NCBI RefSeq assembly: GCF_031501865.1
Contig: NZ_JARRCW010000001.1
Coordinates: 4,346,001 to 4,410,000 of the forward strand
From: Pseudovibrio sp. M1P-2-3
Lineage (GTDB): Bacteria > Pseudomonadota > Alphaproteobacteria > Rhizobiales > Stappiaceae
DNA: 64,000 bases
Direction of reading: 5' to 3'
In this document: piece by piece, positions 9,271 through 18,750 of the stretch
How positions within the stretch are numbered: position 1 is the first letter of the stretch
Layout: every line of letters starts with the position of its first letter
Translations under genes and position numbers: made by a program
The notes under the pieces: model-generated
Databases searched by the model: none
Told to the model about the DNA's origin: nothing
Seen by the model: only the letters and a program-made list of their open reading frames with translations

Positions 9271-9807
9271 TTAGGCAGCCAACGGGTAAGCCTCTTCCAC
9301 CAGATATGGGCCGCCCCCAACAGTTTCTTTTGCGGAATAAAGTACGAAACGGCCCGCAATAAAGGGCTCTGCCTGAAACGACCCATTAAGACTAAGCCAT
9401 TTTGCAACTTCTTCCGGTCCGGTTCTCCTGACACGTGCAAGCGTTACATGGGGCGTATATTTACGCCTTTCCGCTTTTAAGCCTATGCGCTGAAGAATAC
9501 GTTCCTGTTCGGATTGTAGTTCGTACAAATCTTCACTCGGAATAACGCGGGCCCAAACAGCATGAGGTTTCCCGTTACCAAAGACGCCCAGACCATCCAG
9601 ATGAATGGTGAGAGACTTACGCCGGATCCGGTCCAGTTCACACATAACATCCTCGGCAACCCGGTCATCAATATCACCGATAAAACGTAAGGTTATGTGA
9701 TAATTTTCGGGATCTATCCAGCGGGCACCGCGTAAACCACCTCGAAGCATGCTCAGCTTGGAACCAATATTTGAGGGAACCTCAAATCCGGTAAACAGTC
9801 GGGGCAT
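9271..9807 (-). CDS. thpR: RNA 2',3'-cyclic phosphodiesterase
   Basis: A 178-residue 2H-phosphoesterase of the LigT/ThpR group, which hydrolyses 2',3'-cyclic phosphates on RNA ends to 2'-phosphate. The two catalytic HxT motifs are plain: YHITLRFIG near residue 37 and PHVTLARV near residue 120. Length fits the family (about 175-190). The start is given as the ATG at 9807; a GTG one codon upstream is also possible, both served by GGAGGG. The gene appears monocistronic and runs into the space after the small exported protein. Confidence 0.92.
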   Translation of the reverse strand: MPRLFTGFEVPSNIGSKLSMLRGGLRGARWIDPENYHITLRFIGDIDDRVAEDVMCELDRIRRKSLTIHLDGLGVFGNGKPHAVWARVIPSEDLYELQSEQERILQRIGLKAERRKYTPHVTLARVRRTGPEEVAKWLSLNGSFQAEPFIAGRFVLYSAKETVGGGPYLVEEAYPLAA

Positions 9808-9936
9808 CACTCAACCCTCCGCTCACTTCACTGCTGATCCTAAAATCATGCCTCTTTAATTTAAATAGTACAAGCAAATTTCTTTAAGTTGTTCAAATGG
9901 TGAACAAAAGCGCATGATCCCAAACGTAGTAACCAA

Positions 9937-9968
9937 AGAAAATGCCGGAGGCCCAAAGGGCACTCCGG
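9937..9968 (-). terminator. Terminator of the aldo/keto reductase gene
   Basis: Read on the minus strand: CCGGAG, an unpaired T, GCCC, loop TTT, GGGC CTCCGG, then CATTTTCTTT. The one-base bulge does not disrupt the stem. It lies about 40 bases after the reductase stop codon. Confidence 0.7.
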
Positions 9969-10006
9969 TAAAAAAATGGAACTCAAATGAGAATCAGCCG
10001 CCCCGA

Positions 10007-11059
10007 TCAGGGGCAGGGATTGGAGTAAAGCAGATGGATATCGTTGATCCTCTGTTCAATCTCCGCTGTCATTTCAAAATCACCGGCATCAATATTGATC
10101 TTGAGCTGCTCCAGATTGGTTGCCCCGATAATCACCGAAGTTACAAAGGAGCGCGACTTTACAAAGGCAAGAGACATAACTGTAGGGTCTATACCCAGCT
10201 CTGCCGCCAGATCCAGATACGCATTGATCGCAACTTCTGCTCCTGGGGTCTCATAGCGGCCCAGCCGTTGGAACAGCTGTTTACGAGATCCCTTCGGCAA
10301 GGCCCCGTTACGGTATTTTCCTGTAAGGTAGCCCTGTGCCAAAGATGAATATGCCAACAACCCTACATCTTCCCGAAGAGCAACTTCTGCAAGGCCAACG
10401 TCAAATTTGCGGCTGACCAGAGAATAAGCATTTTGAATGGATTGAACGCGTGGTAGGCCCTTGGCTTCGGACGCCTGCAGGTACTTCATCGTACCCCATG
10501 CGCTTTCGTTGGAGAGGCCAAAGTGGCGAATTTTACCGGCTTTCACCAGTTCCTCCATCACTTCCAGCGTGGACTCGATCGAGTTTTCATCTTCTGCGGG
10601 CTCAACATCTCTCCAGATGGAAGGATTGGAACCGAACTGGGAGACATTCCGGTCTGGCCAGTGGATTTGATAGAGATCGATATAATCACTCTGCAAACGC
10701 GTCAGAGACGCATCCACCGCTTCCATAATCTGCGCACGATTCAACTGTGCTGGGGAGCCATCTTCGCGAAACCAAGTATTTTGTGAACGCCCAACAATTT
10801 TGGTTGCTAAAATAACCTGATCGCGATTGCCTCTTTTTTTGAACCAGGTGCCAATAATCTCTTCGGTGCGCCCTTGGGTCTCCGGCTTGGGAGGAATTGC
10901 ATAAAGCTCTGCCGTATCAAATAAATTAATCTGGCGCTCCAGCGCCATATCCATTTGGGCATGACCTTCTGCTTCGGTGTTCTGTTCCCCAAAAGTCATT
11001 GTTCCTAGGGAAATACTACTGACGTTCAAGTCAGTACGTCCAAGTTTGCGGAATTCCAT
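10007..11059 (-). CDS. tas: NADP(H)-dependent aldo/keto reductase, Tas-like
   Basis: A 350-residue (alpha/beta)8-barrel oxidoreductase of the Tas subgroup of aldo/keto reductases. The catalytic tetrad can be traced: Asp and Tyr in LFDTAELYAIPP, Lys in VILATKIVG and His in LYQIHWPDRN. The phosphate-binding end SVIIGATNLEQLKINI matches the NADP-binding loop. Tas-like enzymes reduce small carbonyl compounds, but the physiological substrate is generally unknown. The gene begins MEFRKLGRTDLNVS, which is the standard N-terminus of the subgroup, so the start is secure. It is monocistronic. Confidence 0.88.
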   Translation of the reverse strand: MEFRKLGRTDLNVSSISLGTMTFGEQNTEAEGHAQMDMALERQINLFDTAELYAIPPKPETQGRTEEIIGTWFKKRGNRDQVILATKIVGRSQNTWFREDGSPAQLNRAQIMEAVDASLTRLQSDYIDLYQIHWPDRNVSQFGSNPSIWRDVEPAEDENSIESTLEVMEELVKAGKIRHFGLSNESAWGTMKYLQASEAKGLPRVQSIQNAYSLVSRKFDVGLAEVALREDVGLLAYSSLAQGYLTGKYRNGALPKGSRKQLFQRLGRYETPGAEVAINAYLDLAAELGIDPTVMSLAFVKSRSFVTSVIIGATNLEQLKINIDAGDFEMTAEIEQRINDIHLLYSNPCP

Positions 11060-11212
11060 TCTTCACCTATTAGCGGCCAAGGCCACACACGATCTCACTG
11101 AGCCTCTTGAAAAAACAAGCGGCAAAAAAACTATTCAAACTTCCAAAAGCTCCGAAATGGGCCAATGAAGAGCTTTTCCTTTTACTCGCCCTTCAAACAC
11201 GGTGTCATCCGT

Positions 11213-11848
11213 TTATTGGTTTGATTTAGTGGAACTCATCAGTTTTTCAACTGACGGCAAGATATTTTCGACAATCACGCTTACACCTTCCGGCGTTGGG
11301 TGAATCCCGTCTGCCAGATTCAAAGAGGGGCGGGCAGCTACTCCTTCCAGAAAAAATGGAAACAGGGCAACTTGATACTTTTCAGCAAGCTCCGGGTATA
11401 TTCTGTTAAACTGGGAGCCATAGTCCTCCCCCAGATTAGGAGGTGCCATCATTCCAGCAAGCAGCACCAATATATCCCTCTCAAGCAACCTATTAAGCAT
11501 TTTTTGAAGGTTGGAACGTGTAATTTGCGGTTCCACGCCCCGTAAGGCATCATTTGCTCCCAGTTCAAGGATGACAATGTCCACATCCTCTCCGATGGAC
11601 CAATCCAGTCTGGCGAGGCCACTGGATGTTGTGTCTCCTGAAACAGCTGCATTCACAACTGTAACTAAATGGCCCTTTTCCCGAAGTGCGTTTTGTAACT
11701 GAGCTGAAAAAGAATCTTGCGCATCCAGCAGGTATCCAGCAGATAGGCTATCGCCGAAGGCAGCAATTTTGAGAGCCTCTTCGGCATAGGTCTGAATAGT
11801 AGACCCCAAATACAGCAGTACCAGCAGAACTGCCGTTCTACATTTCAT
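11213..11848 (-). CDS. tesA: Arylesterase / lysophospholipase L1 (SGNH hydrolase)
   Basis: About 211 residues, an exported multifunctional esterase of the TesA type. A signal peptide (MKCRTAVLLVLLYLG...TYA) precedes the SGNH blocks: block I FGDSLSAGY with the nucleophilic Ser, block III GANDALRG, and block V DGIHPTPEG with the catalytic Asp-x-x-His. The start at 11848 is chosen because it places the signal peptide at the N-terminus; ATG at 11857 is three codons earlier, and neither has a strong ribosome site. The gene is divergent from the ABC pair at 12054, the same three-gene neighbourhood (tesA, ybbA, ybbP) seen in many proteobacteria, including E. coli. Confidence 0.9.
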   Translation of the reverse strand: MKCRTAVLLVLLYLGSTIQTYAEEALKIAAFGDSLSAGYLLDAQDSFSAQLQNALREKGHLVTVVNAAVSGDTTSSGLARLDWSIGEDVDIVILELGANDALRGVEPQITRSNLQKMLNRLLERDILVLLAGMMAPPNLGEDYGSQFNRIYPELAEKYQVALFPFFLEGVAARPSLNLADGIHPTPEGVSVIVENILPSVEKLMSSTKSNQ

Positions 11849-12053
11849 CCTATGCATATGCAATATAGTTTGACTCCCCACTGGATGTCCTCCAAGTAAA
11901 CCACCATATGTTATTGGTTCCAGCACTATACAAGTGGTTCTATGAGTTTAAGCAATTTAGCCGGTTGAACTCTTGTAAAGATTACCACAAGTGCCTGATA
12001 CCACGATAATATGCCATGTTGATTTTAGTCTGCACCTTTAGAGAGCCCTTCCA

Positions 12054-12761
12054 ATGAAAAGTAAAAGTGCTGTTTCGCTTCAAGATGTTCATCTAAGTCT
12101 CGGGCAAGGGGCCGGACGGGTGCACATTCTAAAGGGCATTACCCTTAATATCGAAAAAGGACAGAGTGTTGGACTTATTGGCCCTTCTGGGTCGGGCAAA
12201 TCAACTCTTTTGATGGTGATGGCGGGTTTGGAGCGCTCGAATCAGGGAGAGGTTATCGTTGCCGGAGAAGAACTCAATTCCCTATCTGAAGATGAACTGG
12301 CGCAGTTTCGAGGAAGAAATGTTGGCATCATTTTCCAATCATTTCACCTCATTCCCAACATGACTGCTTTAGAAAATACCGCCATTCCACTGGAACTGGC
12401 AGGGCATCAGGATGCTTTTGAAAAGGCGACCAAGGAGTTGGAGGCCGTCGGGTTGAAAGATCGACTGTCCCATTATCCCTCTCAGCTTTCAGGCGGGGAA
12501 CAGCAACGTGTGGCCGTTGCCCGAGCTCTTGTTTCCAACCCCGAGATTCTCATTGCGGACGAACCCACCGGAAATTTGGATGAGGCAACAGGAAAGCAAA
12601 TTGTTGACCTGATGTTTTCCGCTCAAAAACGTAAGAACATGACCATGATCCTTGTTACTCATGATCCTTCTCTTGCGGATAAATGTGAGCGCAAAATCGC
12701 TGTCCGCTCCGGTAGCATTTCCGAAGAAACCCAGGAGTATGGTGAGGCTTCCAATGGTTGA
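12054..12761 (+). CDS. ybbA: ABC transporter ATP-binding protein, YbbA/LolD-like
   Basis: A 235-residue ATPase subunit of the MacB/LolD type. The Walker [12 protein letters not shown], signature [15 protein letters not shown] and Walker [17 protein letters not shown] are all intact, and the D-loop and H-loop ([10 protein letters not shown]) follow. This subfamily couples ATP hydrolysis to mechanical work by FtsX-type permeases rather than classical transport. Its stop overlaps the start of the permease gene by 8 bases, indicating translational coupling. Location next to tesA supports the YbbA assignment rather than LolD. Confidence 0.92.
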   Translation: MKSKSAVSLQDVHLSLGQGAGRVHILKGITLNIEKGQSVGLIGPSGSGKSTLLMVMAGLERSNQGEVIVAGEELNSLSEDELAQFRGRNVGIIFQSFHLIPNMTALENTAIPLELAGHQDAFEKATKELEAVGLKDRLSHYPSQLSGGEQQRVAVARALVSNPEILIADEPTGNLDEATGKQIVDLMFSAQKRKNMTMILVTHDPSLADKCERKIAVRSGSISEETQEYGEASNG

Positions 12762-15321
12762 AACGGATACGCATAAAGCTGGCATCAAGCTAGCGCTCCG
12801 CTTTGCCCTGCGTGAAATGCGCGGAGGGTTGAAGGGGTTTTATATTTTTATTGCCTGTATCGCACTTGGCGTTACTGCCATTGCAGGTGTTGCCTCCGTG
12901 TCGCGTGCTCTGACCGAAGGTATTTTGCAAGAAGGACAATCCATTCTGGGCGGTGATATCTCCTTCTCGGTTGTCCATCAGAAACTTGAAGATCAAGAGA
13001 CACAGTTTTTGGAAGATCTGGGTCCTGTCTCGCAAGTCGCAACATTAAGGGCGATGGCCCGTACACCGGATGCTAGGGACCAAACCCTTGTTGAATTGAA
13101 GTCAGTGGATGACTTCTACCCTCTTTATGGCACCGTGCGTCTTGAAAGTGGGCAAGACCCTACAAAGGCCCTTGCCGCTCAAGCTGGAGACTTCTGGCCC
13201 GGCGTTGCGGACCCTTCTTTATTAACTCGGCTGGATTTGTCGGTGGGGGATACAATTAATGTAGGTCGTATTCTCGTAAGAATTGTTGATAGGATCACAG
13301 CAGAACCCGATAAGCTCAGTGGCGGCCTGTCCATTGGCCCCCGATTAATGATCTCGCAAGAAGCTCTACAGGCCAGCGATCTTTTACATCCGGGAAGTCT
13401 TGTCCGTTACCATTACCGGCTCCGCTTTAACCAACCTGTAAGTGACGCACAAATCATAGATGTCATTGAGAGTGCAAAACAACAGTTTCCAAATGCCGGG
13501 TGGCGAATTCGCTCACGCACCAACGCAGCCCCCAACCTTCAAAGAAACGTGGAGCGCTTTGCCCAGTTTCTAACCCTGGTGGGCCTTACATCTTTGATTG
13601 TTGGCGGTGTTGGCGTGGCAAACGCTGTGCGCAGCTATCTGGAGACAAAAAAGGAGGTTATCGCCAGCCTTAAAAGCCTAGGGGCTTCCGGAGACTTCGT
13701 TTTCCAGATCTATCTCATCCAGATTCTCATCCTTGCCTCAATTGGCATTGTAATTGGATTGTTTTTCGGGGCAATCGTACCCTTTATTGCCATAGAAGCA
13801 CTGTCCAATGTCCTACCAATTGAAGCAGCTCCTTCTATTTATCCTGCCCAACTTTTCCTTGGACTGGTTTATGGCCTATTAACGGCTCTAACCTTTGCCA
13901 TTTGGCCTTTAGGGCGCGCGCACGATGTACCTCCAACGGTTTTGTTCCGCGATCAGGTGAGTACCCGCTTCCGCTATCCTCGACTTCGTTACATTGTCGC
14001 AACGCTGATAACCGTGAGTGTTTTGATTGGGCTGGCAATGGTTTTAGCCTACCAAATTGAAATCGCGGTTGTTTATCTGGGAGCAACAGTGATTGCCTAT
14101 TTGCTGCTCCTCATCGTCGCGCGGCTCATCATGTGGGCTGCAAGCAAAGCTCCAACACTTCGGTCCACCGAATGGCGTCTCGCAATTTCCAATATTCATC
14201 GCCCCGGGGCTCTAACTCCATCGGTGGTTCTCTCTTTAGGATTGGGGCTCACGCTTCTGGTTGCTCTTGCCCTTATCGACGGAAATATTCGGCAGGAGCT
14301 CACCCAGACAGCAAATGAGAAGGCCCCAAGCTTCTTCTTTATGGATATTCAAAACCATGAGAAAGCGGCCTTCGATCAGCTCATCGCAACTCAAGCCCCA
14401 TCCAGTACCATTGAAACAGTTCCTATGCTGCGAGGCAGACTGACAAGTCTGCGTGGTATCAAAGCCGAAGACTTTCCCCCGCCCCCTGATGATGGATGGG
14501 TTTTACGCGGAGACAGGGGAATCACTTATTCTGAAGTACTTCCTGAAAATTCAACGCTTACAGACGGAAAGTGGTGGCCACTTGATTATACCGGAGAGCC
14601 GCTTGTTTCTTTTGACTGGGAAATCGCCCAGAATCTGGGCCTGAAAATTGGCGATATGATCTCGGTAAATGTTCTTGGCCGAGAAATATCCGCACGAATT
14701 GCCAACTTAAGGACTGTTGATTGGCAGTCATTGTCCATCAACTTTGTCATGGTCTTCTCTCCAAATACATTTGCAGGAGCCCCTCATACGCATCTGGCAA
14801 CCGTCGCCTGGGAGGACGCTGTTCCACTAGAAAAAGAACTCAACCTCCTTAAACAGGTTTCTCTATCGTTCCCGACAATTACTGCAGTTCAGGTGAAGGA
14901 CGCAATTACTCAAATAAATAACCTGATTTCACAACTTTCCTGGGCAATTCGCGGGGCCTCCTCCATCACTTTAATTGCGAGCATCCTAGTTCTTGGAGGA
15001 GCTTTGGCCGCAGGCCATAAACACAGGATTTATGATGCCGTTATCCTCAAAACCCTTGGCGCAACAAGAGCACGGCTGATCTATGCATATTTCCTCGAAT
15101 ACATGATTTTAGGGATGTCTACAGCAGTGTTTGCACTGCTTGCAGGCAGCCTGTCCGCCTATTTTGTCATGACCGAGGTGATGAATGGAACGTTCACCTT
15201 GATGCCGGGGACTGCCATTGCCGCCATTACCGGAGCGCTTTTATTCACAGTTGGCTTTGGATTGTTCGGCACATGGAGAGTACTGGCAGAAAAGCCGGCG
15301 CCGGTACTGCGAGACCTATAG
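12754..15321 (+). CDS. ybbP: FtsX-family ABC permease, YbbP-like
   Basis: About 855 residues. One N-terminal membrane helix (FYIFIACIALGVTAIAGVAS, cut here to its core) anchors a large periplasmic domain, followed by an FtsX-like domain at about 290-430, a central helix pair, a second periplasmic segment and a second FtsX domain at the C-terminus (about 735-850). The duplicated FtsX layout and length match YbbP, partner of YbbA, with a proposed role in handling envelope lipids or the product of TesA; the function is not proven. The start at 12754 overlaps ybbA by 8 bases; earlier in-frame starts lie deep inside ybbA and are unlikely. Confidence 0.9.
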   Translation: MVETDTHKAGIKLALRFALREMRGGLKGFYIFIACIALGVTAIAGVASVSRALTEGILQEGQSILGGDISFSVVHQKLEDQETQFLEDLGPVSQVATLRAMARTPDARDQTLVELKSVDDFYPLYGTVRLESGQDPTKALAAQAGDFWPGVADPSLLTRLDLSVGDTINVGRILVRIVDRITAEPDKLSGGLSIGPRLMISQEALQASDLLHPGSLVRYHYRLRFNQPVSDAQIIDVIESAKQQFPNAGWRIRSRTNAAPNLQRNVERFAQFLTLVGLTSLIVGGVGVANAVRSYLETKKEVIASLKSLGASGDFVFQIYLIQILILASIGIVIGLFFGAIVPFIAIEALSNVLPIEAAPSIYPAQLFLGLVYGLLTALTFAIWPLGRAHDVPPTVLFRDQVSTRFRYPRLRYIVATLITVSVLIGLAMVLAYQIEIAVVYLGATVIAYLLLLIVARLIMWAASKAPTLRSTEWRLAISNIHRPGALTPSVVLSLGLGLTLLVALALIDGNIRQELTQTANEKAPSFFFMDIQNHEKAAFDQLIATQAPSSTIETVPMLRGRLTSLRGIKAEDFPPPPDDGWVLRGDRGITYSEVLPENSTLTDGKWWPLDYTGEPLVSFDWEIAQNLGLKIGDMISVNVLGREISARIANLRTVDWQSLSINFVMVFSPNTFAGAPHTHLATVAWEDAVPLEKELNLLKQVSLSFPTITAVQVKDAITQINNLISQLSWAIRGASSITLIASILVLGGALAAGHKHRIYDAVILKTLGATRARLIYAYFLEYMILGMSTAVFALLAGSLSAYFVMTEVMNGTFTLMPGTAIAAITGALLFTVGFGLFGTWRVLAEKPAPVLRDL

Positions 15322-15604
15322 AAATACCTAGTATTTTTCAAAGGGAGCCCGACAAAGGCAAAGAGTTGGGGAGGTTAGAGAAGAACAAGTTCTTCTCCTC
15401 TCGTCTTTGTTCCTCGTTTAAACAGTATTATCCTTAGAAGAAGAAAAGGCCATTCCTGTGAGAACTTCGTCGCTTTCGATAACATCTGACGGAAAATTGA
15501 GAAAATGCTCCCTTGTCTTGCGCCAGTAATCAGCCCATATTTAGATCAAGAAGTAGCTGCGCGAATAGTCGCGCAGCATTCCTTGTCTAAAAGAGAGGTT
15601 CTAC
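15322..15604. other. Intergenic region with hairpins and a short gene remnant
   Basis: After ybbP there is a perfect 9-bp hairpin GAGAAGAAC-AA-GTTCTTCTC at 15378-15397, possibly a terminator. On the minus strand, 15581 to 15418 reads as one frame interrupted by a TAA at 15541-15543: MLRDYSRSYFLI, stop, then 40 open codons including WADYWRKTREHF and NFPSDVIESDE. The second half has no start codon upstream. A second hairpin GCTGCGCG-AATAGT-CGCGCAGC overlaps the first half. It may be a decayed small gene or chance. Confidence 0.3.
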
Positions 15605-16354
15605 ATGTCGACCTTCGACCGCAATAACACTCAGCGGTACGGTATGGCCGGCGCTCGCGCCGATGCAGGCGCATATGACGCTGGTTTACGCGCCTACATG
15701 CTCCGCGTATACAATTATATGGCGTTGGGCCTTGGCATAACCGGCGTCTTAGCGATCGCAACCTTCAATCTGGCTGTTACCAATGGTCAACTGACCGAAC
15801 TGGGTGTCGCCCTTTACACATCCCCACTTCGTTGGGTCGTGATGCTGGCTCCACTGGCTATGGTATTTTTCCTGAGTGCTCGCATTCATAAAATGAGTGC
15901 TTCAAGTGCCCAGACTACTTTCTGGGTTTATGCAGCCTTGATGGGCGTATCGCTCTCCTCCATCTTTATGGTGTACACTGGTAACTCCATCGCACGTGTT
16001 TTCTTCATCACAGCAGCTTCTTTTGGTGGCCTTAGCCTATTCGGCTACACAACCAAGAAGAACCTGTCTGCATGGGGCTCTTTCCTGTTCATGGGATTGA
16101 TCGGTATTGTGATCGCCATGTTGGTGAACATCTTCCTTCAATCTTCTGCTCTACAGTTCGCAATCTCCACGATTGGTGTTCTGGTATTTGCTGGTCTGAC
16201 AGCCTATGACACACAGCAGATCAAGGAAATGTACTCCTACTCCGATGATGGGGAAGTTGCTGGCAAAAAAGCAATTATGGGTGCCCTGCGCCTCTATCTG
16301 GATTTCATCAACCTGTTTATTATGCTTCTGTCTTTATTCGGCAGCCGCGACTAA
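15605..16354 (+). CDS. Bax inhibitor-1/YccA family membrane protein
   Basis: A 249-residue inner-membrane protein with seven predicted helices, typical of bacterial BI-1/YccA proteins. Signatures include YMALGLGITGVLA after a soluble N-terminal leader of about 40 residues, the central VSLSSIFMVYTG, and the C-terminal TAYDTQQIKEMY followed by LRLYLDFINLFIMLLSLFGSRD. Family members are thought to be pH-sensitive calcium leak channels or FtsH modulators. The gene has a good ribosome site (AGAGAGG) and a terminator of its own. Confidence 0.93.
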   Translation: MSTFDRNNTQRYGMAGARADAGAYDAGLRAYMLRVYNYMALGLGITGVLAIATFNLAVTNGQLTELGVALYTSPLRWVVMLAPLAMVFFLSARIHKMSASSAQTTFWVYAALMGVSLSSIFMVYTGNSIARVFFITAASFGGLSLFGYTTKKNLSAWGSFLFMGLIGIVIAMLVNIFLQSSALQFAISTIGVLVFAGLTAYDTQQIKEMYSYSDDGEVAGKKAIMGALRLYLDFINLFIMLLSLFGSRD

Positions 16355-16378
16355 AACAGTCTTGAAAATCAATAACCT

Positions 16379-16408
16379 AAAAACCCGGAGCCTTGCTTCG
16401 GGTTTTTT
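16379..16408 (+). terminator. Terminator of the BI-1 gene
   Basis: AACCCG, 11-base loop, CGGGTTTTTT: a short stem with a clear T-run, 25 bases after the stop. Confidence 0.8.
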
Positions 16409-16794
16409 GTTTTGCGGCTGCCCTTCCTTTCTCCAATCTCACTGCGAAGACCTTAATCAAGCTGAATATAGACGGCAATCCATGTGCCAACCCCCGCCAA
16501 TAATGAGGGGTTACCATTGCTGAGAAAGGTGTAAAACTCAGTTTGTATGAAAGTGAGTTTACATTTCACGTTAGAGCACTTCGCGTTCATTCGCATTCAC
16601 GCTGTGCACTCTAACTTATTTATTTTGAGCGAATTCTTGTCGTTGATTGAACCCAATCAAACGGAACGCGCTCTAAAACCTATCGGTCGCCATAAGTTAT
16701 GAGGAGGAGCAAAACAGTCCGATAGAGTGCAGCCAGTTTTCTTTAAATTTTCAAGCTTGATCAAACAATTTAAGGCAAAGGACTTACTCTCTCC
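16409..16794. other. Intergenic region preceding the glycan operon
   Basis: Contains no credible gene. It holds a small hairpin near 16489-16513 (AACCCC...GGGGTT), the dispersed repeat copy 1 (annotated separately) and an AT-rich stretch at 16735-16790 that is a plausible promoter zone for the glycosyltransferase operon. AAAGGA about 12 bases before the ATG is the only ribosome-site candidate. Confidence 0.5.
16571..16676. repeat. Dispersed intergenic repeat, copy 1 (about 106 bp)
   Basis: Begins TTAGAGC and ends GCTCTAA, so its two ends are inverted repeats. It is nearly identical to the sequence at 49276-49382: a handful of substitutions and one missing T. The internal palindrome near its right side is damaged here (CGTTGATTGA / CCAATCAAACG), while copy 2 keeps it perfect. 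Neither copy has an open frame of its own. It looks like a non-autonomous palindromic element of the kind found between genes in Hyphomicrobiales. Confidence 0.85.
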
Positions 16795-18738
16795 ATGTTG
16801 AACCTTGCAACCCGCTGGAACGTTTCCTATTCCAAATCAAATGATGGAAAAAAGGGGGGGCTTCCCCCTGCGCGTGTTGACCAAGACATTGACAACAATA
16901 TTAAAATCGAGGTTATTAAGGAAGTCAGATGGCTACGCCTAGAATATGCGATTGATGTAAAAGTACTCTCCTCAAGAGAACTCAACCTTAAGTTCAATTA
17001 TCGTGCTTTAGGGCCAGTGCATAGTTCGGGGCCAAGCTTAAAAATACTCGAATACAAAAACCATTTTGGTCAAAGATATAGTCCGATTAGCGGACCAATT
17101 TCTCGAACGGGGACAAGTAGACAGTTCTCGAAGGAAATTATTCTTCCCCACCCTCCCTGCGAGGGAGCAGAGTACCGGCTTGCATTCGAGTTTCGAAAAC
17201 CAGTAACATTCTGGCTGGACAGTTTTGAGCTTAAAAGTGGTAAACAAACTGCTTCGCAGAATGTTAAAGCACTCCAGCTTGACCCGTTGAAAACTCCCCC
17301 AAAAATTCCCTATAGAAGTTTTAATAGCCAAACCTCAAAGTTATTACGTTCTTTGAACGATGATATGAATAACCAGTTAAGAAAAGATCCCGCTTCATGG
17401 GTTCGAAATATGACCTTTATTGCTTTAGAAATTGAGGACTACAAAACAGCACATAGGCTTACAAAGTACTTTCTTCAAAAATTTAGGGGCAATACTGAAG
17501 CCCTCAAAGATAGTCAGGATGTACTTTTAAAGACCCTTGTTGGCGTAGGCGATTTGAAAACAGCTCTGAACTTTCTCAGGCATATTGCTTCGTGCACAGA
17601 GCTTTCTGACAGCTCTCACCAACTGGCGCATACTTTGTGTCCCCCCGAAGACAATTCGCATGCCACGGACTATATACTGCCCTCTGGCAAAGTTGATGTT
17701 TTCAATTTATCGAGACGCTTGGAAAAAAGAAAAGACATAACTTTTCACCAAATGCTCGTTGCGACGCCAAAAGGTCCTGATGCATTTTTGTTATGGGCAA
17801 ACTACTATTTGCACCAGTGCGAAGAAGATTATGTTCGCCAAACCAATCTATTTTTGGAGCACTTTAACTCTCCAATTTCTGTGAGTTTGGGAAGTTATAG
17901 CGATAACATACTGGGCCGGCTAAATTTTAATAAGAAGGCCCCCCTAAAAAAACTTAAAAAAAAGCCATTGGTCAGTATTATTATTACAACTTACAACAAT
18001 GAAGCTACAATTGAACACGCAATAGGCTCCCTCCTGAGACAAGATTACAGTAATATTGAAATTTTGATCTGTGATGATGGAAGTACCGACAGCACACAAA
18101 CCGTTATAAATGGATATGAATGCAATAAACGTGTGCGCATATTTTCCAGTAAATCAAATCAAGGTCCCTATAATATTAAAAATAAAATGATTGAGAAATC
18201 TAAAGGTGACCTAGTTACTTTTCACAGCTCTGATGCGATCGCTCTTCCACACCGAATAACCCAACAGGTTTTTGAGATAACTGATAACGGTGCTCAGGTA
18301 TCAATGGCAAGTGGGCTAAGAATTAAAAAAGATGGGCACTACCTCGTACTCAAAAACGGATCATTTCTACAAGATTGTCTAAATAGTCTTATGTTTTCAA
18401 AGGATACCTTTGGCTCCTTCGGCCCCTATAGGGAAGTCCTTTATGGAGCTCAATCCGAGTTTTATGAGCACCTGAAAAATGCGCTTCATCCAAGCCATTT
18501 CACCATATTGAAAGAGCCACTTATGTTTTTTCTTTGGGATAGCCCCTCCTTGGCAGGGATCAGAGGACTTGAAGTTGACGAGATCGGGTTCCTAGCAAAA
18601 TCAAGAAGAGAGTACTCCGCAATTTCCGGTAGGCAACGGACCCTCGGAACCGACCTTGTACCAGATGAGCAAGTACTCAACATCATGAAAAGTGAGGGGC
18701 TTTATCGGCAACCTCAACCAGTAGAAGAAGTCCACTAG
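16795..18738 (+). CDS. Multidomain glycosyltransferase family 2 protein
   Basis: A 647-residue protein with three parts. Residues about 20-170 are beta-rich (RWLRLEYAIDVKV, REIILPHPP-like and FWLDSFELKSG segments) and could be a jelly-roll or carbohydrate-binding module. Residues about 180-290 are helical and repeat-like (WVRNMTFIALEIEDYKTAHR, DLKTALNFLRHI), suggestive of TPR. From about 390 a GT-A domain begins, VSIIITTYNNEATIEHAI with LICDDGSTDST. The position of the usual DxD is HSSDA, so only one acidic residue is visible. It presumably adds a sugar to a surface polysaccharide or glycoprotein in the cytoplasm. First gene of a three-gene AT-rich operon; acceptor and donor unknown. Confidence 0.8.
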   Translation: MLNLATRWNVSYSKSNDGKKGGLPPARVDQDIDNNIKIEVIKEVRWLRLEYAIDVKVLSSRELNLKFNYRALGPVHSSGPSLKILEYKNHFGQRYSPISGPISRTGTSRQFSKEIILPHPPCEGAEYRLAFEFRKPVTFWLDSFELKSGKQTASQNVKALQLDPLKTPPKIPYRSFNSQTSKLLRSLNDDMNNQLRKDPASWVRNMTFIALEIEDYKTAHRLTKYFLQKFRGNTEALKDSQDVLLKTLVGVGDLKTALNFLRHIASCTELSDSSHQLAHTLCPPEDNSHATDYILPSGKVDVFNLSRRLEKRKDITFHQMLVATPKGPDAFLLWANYYLHQCEEDYVRQTNLFLEHFNSPISVSLGSYSDNILGRLNFNKKAPLKKLKKKPLVSIIITTYNNEATIEHAIGSLLRQDYSNIEILICDDGSTDSTQTVINGYECNKRVRIFSSKSNQGPYNIKNKMIEKSKGDLVTFHSSDAIALPHRITQQVFEITDNGAQVSMASGLRIKKDGHYLVLKNGSFLQDCLNSLMFSKDTFGSFGPYREVLYGAQSEFYEHLKNALHPSHFTILKEPLMFFLWDSPSLAGIRGLEVDEIGFLAKSRREYSAISGRQRTLGTDLVPDEQVLNIMKSEGLYRQPQPVEEVH

Positions 18739-18750
18739 GATATTTCAGTT

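Noticed and set aside
9914..10348. 144-codon plus-strand frame opposite the aldo/keto reductase
   Set aside because: It is antisense to a well-supported reductase and shows no independent features.
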